64,000 nucleotides of DNA from NCBI GenBank assembly GCA_014656495.1, contig BNCN01000017.1:62001-126000 (forward strand). The letters are read 5' to 3'. Positions 51,908 to 60,697 of the stretch are shown piece by piece. A program made the translations under genes and the position numbers. Source of the stretch: Comamonas sp. KCTC 72670. GTDB lineage: Bacteria > Myxococcota > Myxococcia > Myxococcales > Myxococcaceae. A model generated the notes under the pieces. That model did not search any database. It worked only from the letters and a program-made list of their open reading frames with translations, and had not been told where the DNA came from. Positions within the stretch are counted from its first letter, which is position 1, and each line of letters opens with the position of its first letter.

Positions 51908-53230
51908 ATGAGAGCTTTACGAATTGCTGCACTGTTAATGCTTGCGAGCGGGTGCGCGTCGACCCGTGTCGTGCATCTGCGCACTGGGGGCGGAGCGCCG
52001 ATCGCCTTTACCCCAGTTGAGTCCGACCCTGTCGAGATAGGCAAGGACGAGTTCACGCGCGCTGTCGCGCAGCTCGTGCTCGACATGAGGCTCGACGTCG
52101 TCTTCAGGGAGGTTGAGGAGGACGGTCGCCACTCGTTGCTTGCCTCATCCGGGGGGCTCGTTGACGGCGCGCAAGGCAGTTCGGCCCCCTCGGCATACGA
52201 GCGCATCTGCCAGCGGCAGGACGAGCCCCATAGCTGCCTGAGTATGCTTGCCGGTGGGTTCTCGCTGGGCCCCTCTGAACGGCGAATGCTAGCGCTCTAC
52301 TTCGCACTCGACACCGTGTGGGTCGGCGTCGAGGACGCGATTCGGGACATGGTGAACCCTGCCGCCCTTCGGGCGATGGTCACGACGATAATCGGAACGG
52401 CCCTTGTCATGCTGGTCGCGCCTGAGCCCATTACGAAGGTCATCGCGATTGCCCTTACGGCCTCGTTGATTGCCTACCTTGGGACCGGGCCGGTGTGGAA
52501 TCTCGGGCAGGGGTTTCTGCGTCTGCTCCACGAGTCCCGGGACGCGGTGGGCTTCGCGGACCTGGCGCGGGCTGGGCATCGCTTCGGGAAGGTGCTGGGG
52601 GACAACGGGGCCCGCGTCCTGGTGATCGTCGCGCTGGCCGCGCTGGGCGGGAAGAGCGCGATGGCGGCACAGGGACCGAAGATGCCGGGCTTTGCCCAGG
52701 CTGCTTCCCGGGCGCAGCTTGAGGGGGGCTTCCAGCTATCGGGCGCGCTGGCAGGAGAGGTTCAGGCGATCTCGATTTCGTCGGCTGGGGTGCTGAACGT
52801 GACGCTCGCACCGACAGCGGTTGCCGCAGTCGCGATGGGCGCAGGCGAAGGCGCTGGGGCTGTGGTGGGCGCTGTTGGAGGCATCCAGGGCGACCCCGAC
52901 GGCAAAGTGCATCACATCTGCACTGATAAGAACACTGTTTCCGATGCGACTGGTGGGCCGTGGACTCCGCTCTTTCAGGACGTTTTCAACCGAGCTAGGA
53001 TGAGTCTCAATGACAACGCGAATCTCGTGCGAATCAGAGGGCACAAGGGACCTCATCCTCAGAAGTACCACGAAGAGGTGCTTGCTCGGATTGACAATGC
53101 TACCCGTGGATGCCGGAGCGTCGAGAAGTGTCGAGCTGCGCTCGTTGGGGCGTTAGAAAAGATTGCTAGAGACCTGATGGCTCCAAGCTCCAAACTGAGA
53201 CGGCTGATTACCCATGGCGCCGAGAACTAA
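51908..53230 (+). CDS. SitA-type polymorphic lipoprotein toxin with C-terminal AHH nuclease domain
   Basis: 440 residues. Signal peptide with lipobox LASGC (Cys16). A conserved delivery region follows with strongly hydrophobic segments (AMVTTIIGTALVMLVAPEP at 156-174, VLVIVALAALGG at about 237-248). The tip begins at about 325. His335-His336 in KVHHICTDKN and the GHKGPHPQKYH stretch (His379, His383, His388) match the AHH branch of HNH/Endo VII nucleases; ATRGCRSVEKCRAAL follows. SitA lipoproteins are passed between kin by TraA/B outer-membrane exchange in Myxococcus xanthus and kill cells lacking the cognate immunity protein. The delivery region looks closest to the SitA5-type; I cannot verify the subtype. 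The immunity gene starts three bases downstream. Confidence 0.85.
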   Translation: MRALRIAALLMLASGCASTRVVHLRTGGGAPIAFTPVESDPVEIGKDEFTRAVAQLVLDMRLDVVFREVEEDGRHSLLASSGGLVDGAQGSSAPSAYERICQRQDEPHSCLSMLAGGFSLGPSERRMLALYFALDTVWVGVEDAIRDMVNPAALRAMVTTIIGTALVMLVAPEPITKVIAIALTASLIAYLGTGPVWNLGQGFLRLLHESRDAVGFADLARAGHRFGKVLGDNGARVLVIVALAALGGKSAMAAQGPKMPGFAQAASRAQLEGGFQLSGALAGEVQAISISSAGVLNVTLAPTAVAAVAMGAGEGAGAVVGAVGGIQGDPDGKVHHICTDKNTVSDATGGPWTPLFQDVFNRARMSLNDNANLVRIRGHKGPHPQKYHEEVLARIDNATRGCRSVEKCRAALVGALEKIARDLMAPSSKLRRLITHGAEN

Positions 53231-53233
53231 GCT

Positions 53234-53803
53234 GTGAACCGACGCTTCTTTAATTTGCAGATCGACGTCTCTGTCCCAGGGCGTTGGTATTTTTCGGACC
53301 CAACAAACAGCGTGGGTGATGAGATTGAGGATATTTGGCAGTTTACTGAAGGGGTTGCTGTAGACTTGCGCGAGAGGCTGCGTATCCCGGTGTCCCGTGC
53401 TGGAAACGCGTTGGATTTCACTACAGCGGGGGCAGGCCGGACGCCCATCGTCAGTGCTCGAATTGCCTCTATATTTCGTGAAATGGCACCTCTCGATGTG
53501 CAGCTCTTCTCCGTGGATGTCGAGGGAGAGTCGAAGTCATACTTTTTGCTCAATGTGTGTCGAACGATTCGCTGCATTGATGATGCTGCATGCGAGGAGG
53601 TTCAAATTCGAACCGCAGATGAGTACACGGAACGCGTAGGCGAATATCAATCGGTCATGGGGCTTCGGATTGACAAGTCAAAGGTGGGGGATGCGCGTGT
53701 GTTCCGGACGTGGGGATGGCACTCGCCGATCATCGTTGACGAAGAGATCAAGGATGCCCTCGAAGCGAACGGCATCTTCGGCGGCAAGTTCGAGGAGGTC
53801 TGA
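53234..53803 (+). CDS. Imm11/DUF1629-family immunity protein (cognate antitoxin, SitI-like)
   Basis: 189 residues from a GTG three bases after the toxin stop. The N-terminus is strand-rich (RFFNLQIDVSVPGRWYFSD), and the end (DARVFRTWGWHSPIIVDEEI, KDALEANGIFGGKFEEV) has the Imm11/DUF1629 pattern seen in immunity proteins beside AHH toxins. No signal peptide, as expected for neutralising a cytoplasmic nuclease. GC is low: I count 28 of 60 in 53281-53340 and 28 of 60 in 53461-53520, against 41 of 60 in a test stretch of the DinG gene. This marks recent acquisition. The stop abuts the IS relic. Confidence 0.82.
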   Translation: MNRRFFNLQIDVSVPGRWYFSDPTNSVGDEIEDIWQFTEGVAVDLRERLRIPVSRAGNALDFTTAGAGRTPIVSARIASIFREMAPLDVQLFSVDVEGESKSYFLLNVCRTIRCIDDAACEEVQIRTADEYTERVGEYQSVMGLRIDKSKVGDARVFRTWGWHSPIIVDEEIKDALEANGIFGGKFEEV

Positions 53804-53806
53804 ACC

Positions 53807-54302
53807 GGTCAAGTTCCGAATCATGTGTAGTGGGTTCGGAGGGGGGGCGGGGGGAGGCTCCTTGGTGGCATCCTGCAGCGGCGGTGTCTGGGGTTGATTT
53901 CAGCAGGGACATGTCGGGGTAGCGACGTTCATCCCAACCGCCGGTGACTTCAAGTGCGGCGGCGATGACGAGCCGCACGTCCTTCAGCCCTCGCTCCAGC
54001 AACTGGCGCAGCAAGTCCAACCAGGAGTCCGCCGACTCGCTGCCGCCCAGAGTTACACCAACTCCCGTACCTCTCCCTCCAGCAGGGCCTCCAGCGTCAT
54101 CCGAATGGCGCCTTGGAACAGCGCCCGCAGGTCCGCCTGCACCTCTTCGTGCGCGGGGGATTCGAACTCGGTATCGCCCACGTCAGGGATCTCCTCGACT
54201 CCCCTGCCAGGGGGAGACCGTCTCGGTGGGCTTCACCGAGGAGCTTCCCTCTTTCACCCTCGTCCCTCCTCACCATCTACACACTTATAGGGACACGCCC
54301 CT
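53807..54302 (-). mobile_element. Degenerate IS256-family element (relic)
   Basis: On the minus strand two parts of a mutator-type transposase remain: an N-terminal part (DLRALFQGAIRMTLEALLEG, EVRELV) and, in another frame right after it, SESADSWLDLLRQLLERGLK then DVRLVI, with the middle lost. The two ends are related as imperfect inverted repeats: 53807-53833 (GGTCAAGTTCCG ... TGTGTAGTGG) and 54272-54302 read in reverse (GGGGCGTGTCCC ... TGTGTAGATGG). About 490 bp remains of an element normally near 1.3 kb. Non-functional. It forms the right edge of the toxin module. Confidence 0.7.
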
Positions 54303-54359
54303 TAAGCTAGACATACCTGCCAAGAGTGACGTGAAGCCCGTCCAGCCCGCGCTCACCGC

Positions 54360-55757
54360 TCAGCCATACAGCTCGCTCAGGGGCCCCGGCGCGATGCGCG
54401 TGCTGCCCTCCTGCCCGAAGGTGTTGAAGTCCGCGTCTCCGAACGCGTGGCCGAGCGTGTTGAACAGGTTGGAGACCTGCCGGTTCCGGGCCGCGTCGTA
54501 CTTGGGGTACACGACCGTGCGCCCATCGGTCCTCAGGCCCAGCGCGTTGCCGCCCACCACGAGCTTCGGCCACTCCCGCGAGGTCGAGTGGTGCTGCTCG
54601 CCGTTGTCGGACATGAAGACGATCGCCGTGTGGTCCAACATCGAGCCGCTCGTGCCGACCTCGGGCGTGGCGGCCAGCGTCCGCGCCAGGTTCGCCACCA
54701 ACTGCACGTGACGGCGGGTGACCTCGGCGACGCGATCCCAGTTCTGCCCCGCGTCCAGACCGTGCTGCAGGCTGTGTCGCGGGATGTCGGTCACGTCCGG
54801 ACCGTAGGCCACGTCGAAGCCCGAGGTCCCCGTCGCCAGCACCACCGTGTTCGTCAGCCCGCCCAGGAGGGCCGCGGTGGCGATCTGGAACTGGGCTTCG
54901 AACCACTTCAGCGAGTCGGGCGGTGAGCCCGCGCCGGTGATGAGCGGGTTGTCCCTCGGCGCCGGTGGCAGGTAGGGCCGCACGCGGTTCGCCATGCCTT
55001 CGAGCTGGTCCTCCCGCGTGCGCAGCGACTCGAGCGAGGCGACATAGCGCTCCAGCTTCAGCCGCTCGTTGGAGTTGCCGCTGAACTCCGCCAATGCCTT
55101 CCGCGAGTCGGCCAGCGCGAAGTCGAAGAGCATCTTGCGATCGCGGCCGTTCGTCGAGCCGCCGAGCAGCGAGCCGAAGGTGCTGTCGAACGCGAGCGAC
55201 GGGTTGACGATGATGCCCGCGGGCTTGCGGGGCCCGAGCGCGCAGGTCTCGTACACGATGGACACGCGCGCGGAGCTGGTGCCCAGGCGCAGCACGTCGA
55301 ACGGTGCACCCCGGCGCAGGCGAGGTGCGACCACCGCGTCGAAGGTCGCGCCCGCGCCGTTCACCGCGCAGCTCAGTCCGCCCGTCCCGCTGGAGTGCCC
55401 GCCGCCCGCGATGAGGTTCGAGAGCCCCAGCAGCACGGCGGAGCGGTTCACCAGGTCGATGTTGCCGGAGGACGCCGCCAGCGGCCCGAGACTCACCGCG
55501 CTGGCGAGGTTGTCGCCCTCGCGCACCAGCGGCGTGTCCTTGTACGCATCCCAGAAGATGCGGTCGGAGGTGTTGGCGCGCCCCCCGAGCGCCGCGCGGG
55601 TGCCCGTGCTCAGGAGCGCGCGCGGGTAGACGCCGTTGCACTCGAGGACCAGCACCAGTCGCGCCGGCAACGCTGACGGCTGGGCGTAGACGTCGCGGAA
55701 GTAGGGCGCGAAGAGGCCGGCGGCCATGCCCTGCAGGACGGTTCGTCGCGAGAACAT
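54360..55757 (-). CDS. DUF1552 protein with Tat signal
   Basis: 465 residues from the ATG at 55757 (GGAGAG eight bases upstream; a GTG at 55766 is too close to it). Twin-arginine signal MFSRRTVLQGMAAGLF, so probably exported folded. DUF1552 features: LVLVLECNGVYPRALLS, AALGGRANTSDRIFWDAYKD and a C-terminal DHTAIVFMSDNGEQHHSTSR block as in sulfatase/phosphatase-like folds, though the metal site is not complete by eye. DUF1552 genes travel with DUF1592 genes, as here with 5 bases between them, suggesting one complex. Function is not established. Confidence 0.88.
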   Translation of the reverse strand: MFSRRTVLQGMAAGLFAPYFRDVYAQPSALPARLVLVLECNGVYPRALLSTGTRAALGGRANTSDRIFWDAYKDTPLVREGDNLASAVSLGPLAASSGNIDLVNRSAVLLGLSNLIAGGGHSSGTGGLSCAVNGAGATFDAVVAPRLRRGAPFDVLRLGTSSARVSIVYETCALGPRKPAGIIVNPSLAFDSTFGSLLGGSTNGRDRKMLFDFALADSRKALAEFSGNSNERLKLERYVASLESLRTREDQLEGMANRVRPYLPPAPRDNPLITGAGSPPDSLKWFEAQFQIATAALLGGLTNTVVLATGTSGFDVAYGPDVTDIPRHSLQHGLDAGQNWDRVAEVTRRHVQLVANLARTLAATPEVGTSGSMLDHTAIVFMSDNGEQHHSTSREWPKLVVGGNALGLRTDGRTVVYPKYDAARNRQVSNLFNTLGHAFGDADFNTFGQEGSTRIAPGPLSELYG

Positions 55758-55762
55758 GGCAG

Positions 55763-58090
55763 TCACTCTCCAGCCTGCGGCACACGCCGCGTCTTCCAGG
55801 TGTCGCTGGTCATCAGCGTGGTCAGCATCTTGGAGAACGAGCCGTTGTTCTCATCATAGGCCCGCTCCATCTGCGTCAGCGTACAGGCGTCGCTCGGGTT
55901 CTCCGGGCGGCCCATGAAGTAGCGGAAGGCCTGTCGCATGAAGCAGCGCTTCACGTGCCGCGAGGTCGCCAGGCGCTCGCTCAACTCCACCGCGTCGCGC
56001 ACCGGGCCGTTCAGTCCGGGCTCCGGCATCGACGTGAGCGTCGAGCTTCCGTCCGGCGTGGTCCAGCCTCCGCTGGGCGAGCGATCGCGCGCGCGCAGGA
56101 AGCCCGCGTGGTTGTAGATCTCGAAGGGCAGGCCGAGCGGCTCCATCAGGCGGTGACAGCCCTGGCACTGCGACCCGGCCGTCGCCTCCTCCAGGCGGCG
56201 GCGCGCGTTCTTGTCGGCGGCGTGAGCGCCGACCTGGGCTGCCACCTGGACGCTGCTGAGCGGCGGGACGAAGCCGCACAGGAGGTTCTCGCGCACCCAC
56301 TTACCGCGGTGGACGATGGACGGGTCGTCCTCGAAGTTGCCGCCGTGCGCGGCCAGCCACACCGGGTGGGTCAGCACGCCCGCGCGCTCGTTGGCAGGCA
56401 ACGTCTTCCAGCGGCCCTCGACGGTCGCCGGGAGAACCTCGCTGACGTTGTAGGGGTGCGAGAGGCCCCTGTGCGAGTCGTACGCCGCCTGCTGCATGGA
56501 GGGCACGTAGAAGGTGCGCGTGGTGAGGAGGTTCGCCAGCACGTCCCGGTCCTCGACGACCACCCGCGCGATCAAATCGTCGAACTGCTGGATGAAGGTC
56601 GGCTCCAGCGGATGGAAGTTGGTGAGCAGGTTGTCGTACGAGACCGCGCTGATGTAGCCGAGCCCCTCGAGTTCGAAGCGCGAGGTCGCCGCCGGGGACT
56701 CCTTGAACACCGCGGCCACGTGCGCGTAGCCGAGCCACTCACGGAAGAAGCCCGCCACGCCGTCACCGAGCCAGTACTGCCCGCGCTTGGAGCGCTGCGT
56801 CTCGTTGTAGTCCTGCACCAGGTCGAAGCGCGGTGTCCCGTTCTGGTGGGCGTCGACGCCGCCCAGGTACTTCTGTATCAGGGCGGTGGTCGTCGCATCC
56901 TGCTTGAGCGAGCCCTCCTTCGCGGCGGTCGCCACGTCCGCCAGATGCCCCTCGAGGGGCGCGGAGTAGTACGGCCACACGAAGCTCGGCGTCGCCGAGG
57001 GCGCGCGCCCCGCCAGCGCGTAGGTGAGCTGCGAGCCCAGCTCGAGGCTGGTCAGCTCCACGCGGCCGTCGGCCGGCTCGGCGCCCAGCTCGCGGCGGAA
57101 CAGGGCGCCGGTCATCATCCACGCGGCGTTGGAGATCCGCGTGATGGAGTCCGCGCGGTTTCGCGCGGAGTGGCTCGGCTCCTGCGCGATGACCGTGGTC
57201 GCGAAGTCGGTGAGGCGCGTGAGCTCATCCTCGGTGGGGGGGCGGAAGAAGACGCCGAACTCCAGCATCTGGCCCAGGTGGAAGCGCTTGCAGGTGTCGC
57301 TGGGGTTCGCGTCGTTGAACATGCAGCCGAAGCGCCTGTCGGTGAAGACACGCTCCATCCGGTTGCCATCCGGGTAGTTCATCGTCCACGGCGAGGCGGC
57401 CGCGCCGACCACCGGCAGGAAGAGCTCCACCGTGGCCTCGTCCAGCGTCTCGTCCGTGGCCCAGGAGCTGTATTGCTCGATGGCGCTGGGGTCGAGCGGG
57501 TTGTCGTAGAAGCTGAACCCAGTCCAGCTGCGCTCGACCGAGCCACCGACGTTGCGGGTGAACTCACGCCGGTTCAAGCGGCGGATGCGCGTCGGCGCAT
57601 CCGAGCGCACGCCTTCGGTGCAGCTGAAGAGCGCGGACTGGTCGAGCAGGTTGGGCTCGGGCACGACGGTCACGGACGGGCCGCCCGTGCCATGGCAGAG
57701 GGGCATCCCCTCTCCAATCCAGGTCTCGAGCGCCGTGAGCTCGGCTTCGCTCGCGCGCGCATGCGAGGCCGGCGGCATCGGGGCCGCGTCGTCGCGCATG
57801 CGGATGAGCGCGCGCTGGGCGTTGCTGTGCGTCCCATCCCTCACCGAGCTCACCCGCATGTCATGCAGGTTGCGCAGCGGCATGGTCGCCCCCTGCGTCG
57901 GCATCGCGCCGTGACAGCTGGCGCAGCGCTCGGTGAGCACCGTCTGCACCACGCACGCGGCGCTCAGGTTCTCGCCGGGCCCACCGTCCTCCCCTGGGTT
58001 GTCAGGGCCGCCGTCGTTGGTGTTTGGCTCGAGGGTGCCCTTGCACGCGACGAGGCTCAACAGTCCGGCCAGCAGGAGGACGCGTTTCAT
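55763..58090 (-). CDS. DUF1592/DUF1588/DUF1595 cytochrome-c-like lipoprotein
   Basis: 775 residues. Lipobox LSLVAC (Cys16). Heme-binding CxxCH appears twice: TERCASCHG (Cys56, Cys59, His60), and CQGCHRLMEPLGLPFEIY near residue 665 in the DUF1588-like part. Between lie the DUF1587/1592/1595 modules (RIRRLNRREFTRNVG, ARNRADSITRISNAAWMMTG, EWLGYAHVA). It ends with DUF1585-like LSERLATSRHVKRCFMRQAF and RYFMGRPE. Such proteins are common in Planctomycetes and myxobacteria and are thought to be extracytoplasmic oxidoreductases on carbohydrates or other polymers; none has a proven substrate that I can name. First gene of the operon with DUF1552. Confidence 0.88.
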   Translation of the reverse strand: MKRVLLLAGLLSLVACKGTLEPNTNDGGPDNPGEDGGPGENLSAACVVQTVLTERCASCHGAMPTQGATMPLRNLHDMRVSSVRDGTHSNAQRALIRMRDDAAPMPPASHARASEAELTALETWIGEGMPLCHGTGGPSVTVVPEPNLLDQSALFSCTEGVRSDAPTRIRRLNRREFTRNVGGSVERSWTGFSFYDNPLDPSAIEQYSSWATDETLDEATVELFLPVVGAAASPWTMNYPDGNRMERVFTDRRFGCMFNDANPSDTCKRFHLGQMLEFGVFFRPPTEDELTRLTDFATTVIAQEPSHSARNRADSITRISNAAWMMTGALFRRELGAEPADGRVELTSLELGSQLTYALAGRAPSATPSFVWPYYSAPLEGHLADVATAAKEGSLKQDATTTALIQKYLGGVDAHQNGTPRFDLVQDYNETQRSKRGQYWLGDGVAGFFREWLGYAHVAAVFKESPAATSRFELEGLGYISAVSYDNLLTNFHPLEPTFIQQFDDLIARVVVEDRDVLANLLTTRTFYVPSMQQAAYDSHRGLSHPYNVSEVLPATVEGRWKTLPANERAGVLTHPVWLAAHGGNFEDDPSIVHRGKWVRENLLCGFVPPLSSVQVAAQVGAHAADKNARRRLEEATAGSQCQGCHRLMEPLGLPFEIYNHAGFLRARDRSPSGGWTTPDGSSTLTSMPEPGLNGPVRDAVELSERLATSRHVKRCFMRQAFRYFMGRPENPSDACTLTQMERAYDENNGSFSKMLTTLMTSDTWKTRRVPQAGE

Positions 58091-58587
58091 TCGGCAAGAC
58101 TGGCACGGACGGCAGGTGGGATAGAAATCATTCCCTGCGAAACGGGCTCAGCCTTGCCTGGGCACCCGGTGGTGGCGCGCAGGTGCGGCGTGTCCCCCAG
58201 GGGAACTCGAGCCCCCTGTCCACCGGCCGGAAGCACCACGCGGCCTCGCAGGGCCATGCGGAGGCCGATGAGCACGCGCATCTCCACGTGAAACCAGCCG
58301 ACGTTGCGAGCGAGGGCGGTCCCGTCCTCCCTGGAGCCTGGAGTGACACCGCGCCGGATGGCGATCGGTTCCTGGCAGCCCGAAACGAACCCCACGATGC
58401 CCTGCATGAACCCGATGAACCCCACCGTGGCGCGCGGGGAGGGTTTCTCTCCCAACGTGACGGTGTGGCAGCCTTCACACGAGCAGGTGCCGCAGCGGCT
58501 GCACGTCCCCGCCGAGGGAGGTTCGAGGTGAAGGGGGCACCGCGCGACCGTCGCGTCAATCTCCGTGCGCTGACACGCCCGGGCGCG
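58087..58587 (-). pseudogene. Remnant with zinc-ribbon/B-box-like Cys cluster
   Basis: On the minus strand a frame with no ATG/GTG start reads ARCPLHLEPPSAGTCSRCG then TCSCEGCHTVTLGEKPS, a C..H...CxxCG...CxxC cluster of the kind that begins myxobacterial membrane proteins with a B-box-like ribbon. The part that should follow (a second Cys pair and membrane segments) is replaced by unrelated sequence (RATVGFIGFMQGIVGFVSG). It overlaps the start of the DUF1592 gene by four bases. Probably a broken gene. Confidence 0.35.
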
Positions 58588-58936
58588 TCACGTCGACGCC
58601 ACGGTCTCTTCAGTCGGCGCAGAGGGACGTCCTCACGTTGGAAGAGGGCGTGACCCGGCCGCTCTTGCTCACCGTCCCATTCCAGAGACAGGCCTTGCGG
58701 CGGGCCTCCTCACTCTGCACGCATCGACAGTTCACCGGGTGGAGCGGTTCTCAGTCCTCCTGCGTTGAAGAGTTACATCCCGCAACGACATATGGGGCAA
58801 GGAGGGACTTGGTCAGGCAGGGGTATGACAGTCATTTCTCCCTGGCCTGGCGCGCTCTGGTTGGTTGTTTGATATGGTGTTGTGTGCTGGCGCTCGCAAT
58901 TCCATGCGAGCACAGCCTCCTGAAGGGAGAATCCAC
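58588..58936. other. 349-bp intergenic stretch upstream of the Ig-domain lipoprotein
   Basis: No gene seen. An AT-richer patch (58860-58885) lies 50-75 bases before the start of the next gene and probably holds its promoter; AAGGGAG at 58923-58929 is that gene's Shine-Dalgarno. Confidence 0.4.
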
Positions 58937-60601
58937 ATGCGCATCGTTTCGAGAGGGGCCCGCAGCCTTTCCGCACTGGTCGGCGCGGCTGCCCTGGCAT
59001 CCATCGGTTGTGGTGATGTCCCGGACGCGTCGGAGCGCCCCCAGGCCGACCTCCAGCAGACACGCGCGCCGCTGGATTGCCTTTCCTCCATCAATCCGGA
59101 ACGCGAGCTGCTCATCCAGGATGCGGCGGTGCTGAACGACCCGGTGCGTACGACCTGGTCCGGAGCGATGCCCAAGGCGCGCGGGGCCGCGGACGGTGCG
59201 TGGAACTTCGGCCGACGAATGGCGGAGCTGAGCGGCGACGTCGCGCCCTCCGAGTTCGTCCGCGATTGGCTCCAGGGCGGCGCGGAACTGGACGCTGCCA
59301 CCCGCGCGCGCGTACCCCAGCTCCTCGAAGCGTGGCCACGGCTCGCGGATGGCACCCTGGACATGACGAAGGCGCCGCTGCGGTTGAAGGCCATCGTCAA
59401 CCATGTGGACACGCACGACGCGGAGCGGCACAGCGCCGGTGAGGGCCACCTGGTCTTCGAGGCAGTCGATGCGGCCGGAAAGCCGCTGAACCTCACCGCG
59501 ACCCTCGTGTACGACCTGCCGGCAGCCCAACCCGCGGCCGCGCTTCATTGGGCCCGGCAGTGGCATGCCCTTGCCACACAGTCGCCTGGCACGGAGGCCT
59601 TCAACACCACCCTCCAAGCCGTCACCGACCGATTCACGGCCGCCCCAGGGCGGCTCCTGATGCGCACGACGGAGTCGCTCCTCGACTCGGCGCGCTCGGA
59701 CTCCGGGGACGCGCGGCGCCTCGCGAAGTCCTTCGGAGACCTGCTGTGCACGGATAGCGCAGCGCCGACCGTGACGCTCCTCTCCCCGACTCCGGGCAGC
59801 GCCGTGCGCGGCACCATCACCCTGACGGCGAGCGCCTACGATGACGTCGGCGTCACGCGCGTGGACTTCTTCTCCGGGGCCACCCTCATCGCCTCCTCCA
59901 CCCAGCCCCCCTTCATCGTGGACTGGAACACGAATACGTCCCCCTCGGGCACCCGGGCGCTGACAGCCCAGGCCTTCGACGCGGACGGAAACGTGGGCAT
60001 CTCCGACCCGGTGAGCGTCATGGTGGACAACGTCGCTCCCATCATTCTTTCGGGCATGCCCCAATACAACCCGCAGACCCTGGACTATGTGCGCGGCAAC
60101 ATCACCGTGGGCTGGTCCGTGACGGACCAGGGCCTCTCAGGCGTGGTCCTGACGGAGTTCTTCCAGGAGGGGTACTTCAAGGGCTCGCAGACGAGCCCCA
60201 CCACCTTCGGGTATCTCTTCTCGTGGGACACGCGGACGCTGGCCAACCGCTCCTACAGCCTGACCCTGCGCGCGACTGACAGGGCTGGCAATGTCGCGTT
60301 GCACACCCGCTCGTTGACCGTCGACAACGCGCCGCCCACGTCCGTCCTGACCGCACCGGTCAACGGTGCCGTCGTCAGCGGTGTCGTCACGCTGTCCGCC
60401 AACGCCAGTGACAGCCAGGCGCTCTACTATGTCGCCTTCGAGATCGACGGTGTCATCCAGATGCCTTACGCGACCACCGCGCCCTTCACCCGCACCTGGG
60501 ACACGACGGGCAAGCCCGGCACACATGTCATTGTCGCAATCGCGTATGACCGTGCGGGCAACAGCCAACGCAGCAATGCCGTGACGGTCACCGTACCGTG
60601 A
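58937..60601 (+). CDS. Lipoprotein with three Ig-like domains
   Basis: 554 residues from the ATG at 58937 (AAGGGAG upstream). Lipobox LASIGC (Cys25). Residues of about 45-275 are a helical region of unknown family (AAVLNDPVRTTWSGAMPKAR, GAADGAWNFGRRMAELSG). Then come three consecutive Ig-like domains from about 280: PTVTLLSPTPGSAVRGTITL, PIILSGMPQYNPQTLDYVRG and PPTSVLTAPVNGAVVSGVVT, each with a VDFFSG- or VAFEIDG-type strand. It should sit on the cell surface or in the periplasm. Two hairpins follow. No catalytic motif. Confidence 0.8.
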   Translation: MRIVSRGARSLSALVGAAALASIGCGDVPDASERPQADLQQTRAPLDCLSSINPERELLIQDAAVLNDPVRTTWSGAMPKARGAADGAWNFGRRMAELSGDVAPSEFVRDWLQGGAELDAATRARVPQLLEAWPRLADGTLDMTKAPLRLKAIVNHVDTHDAERHSAGEGHLVFEAVDAAGKPLNLTATLVYDLPAAQPAAALHWARQWHALATQSPGTEAFNTTLQAVTDRFTAAPGRLLMRTTESLLDSARSDSGDARRLAKSFGDLLCTDSAAPTVTLLSPTPGSAVRGTITLTASAYDDVGVTRVDFFSGATLIASSTQPPFIVDWNTNTSPSGTRALTAQAFDADGNVGISDPVSVMVDNVAPIILSGMPQYNPQTLDYVRGNITVGWSVTDQGLSGVVLTEFFQEGYFKGSQTSPTTFGYLFSWDTRTLANRSYSLTLRATDRAGNVALHTRSLTVDNAPPTSVLTAPVNGAVVSGVVTLSANASDSQALYYVAFEIDGVIQMPYATTAPFTRTWDTTGKPGTHVIVAIAYDRAGNSQRSNAVTVTVP

Positions 60602-60614
60602 GTCGCGGGGAGGC

Positions 60615-60640
60615 ACGGACGCCCCGGTAGCCGCGTCCGT
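60615..60640 (+). terminator. Hairpin 1 after the Ig-domain lipoprotein
   Basis: A perfect 8-bp stem (60615-60622 with 60633-60640) and 10-base loop lie 13 bases after the stop. Confidence 0.45.
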
Positions 60641-60668
60641 CGCTCCTGGCCCAGGTGCCCCGCCCGGA

Positions 60669-60697
60669 GGGCCGCGTCAGATCTGCTGGCGCGGCCT
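60669..60697 (+). terminator. Hairpin 2 after the Ig-domain lipoprotein
   Basis: An 8-bp stem with one G-T pair (60669-60676 with 60690-60697) and an inner CAG/CTG pairing; GC-rich, no T-run. Confidence 0.45.

Noticed and set aside
55955..58291. 778-codon plus-strand open frame
   Set aside because: Antisense of the DUF1592 gene, whose heme motifs and domains are clear.
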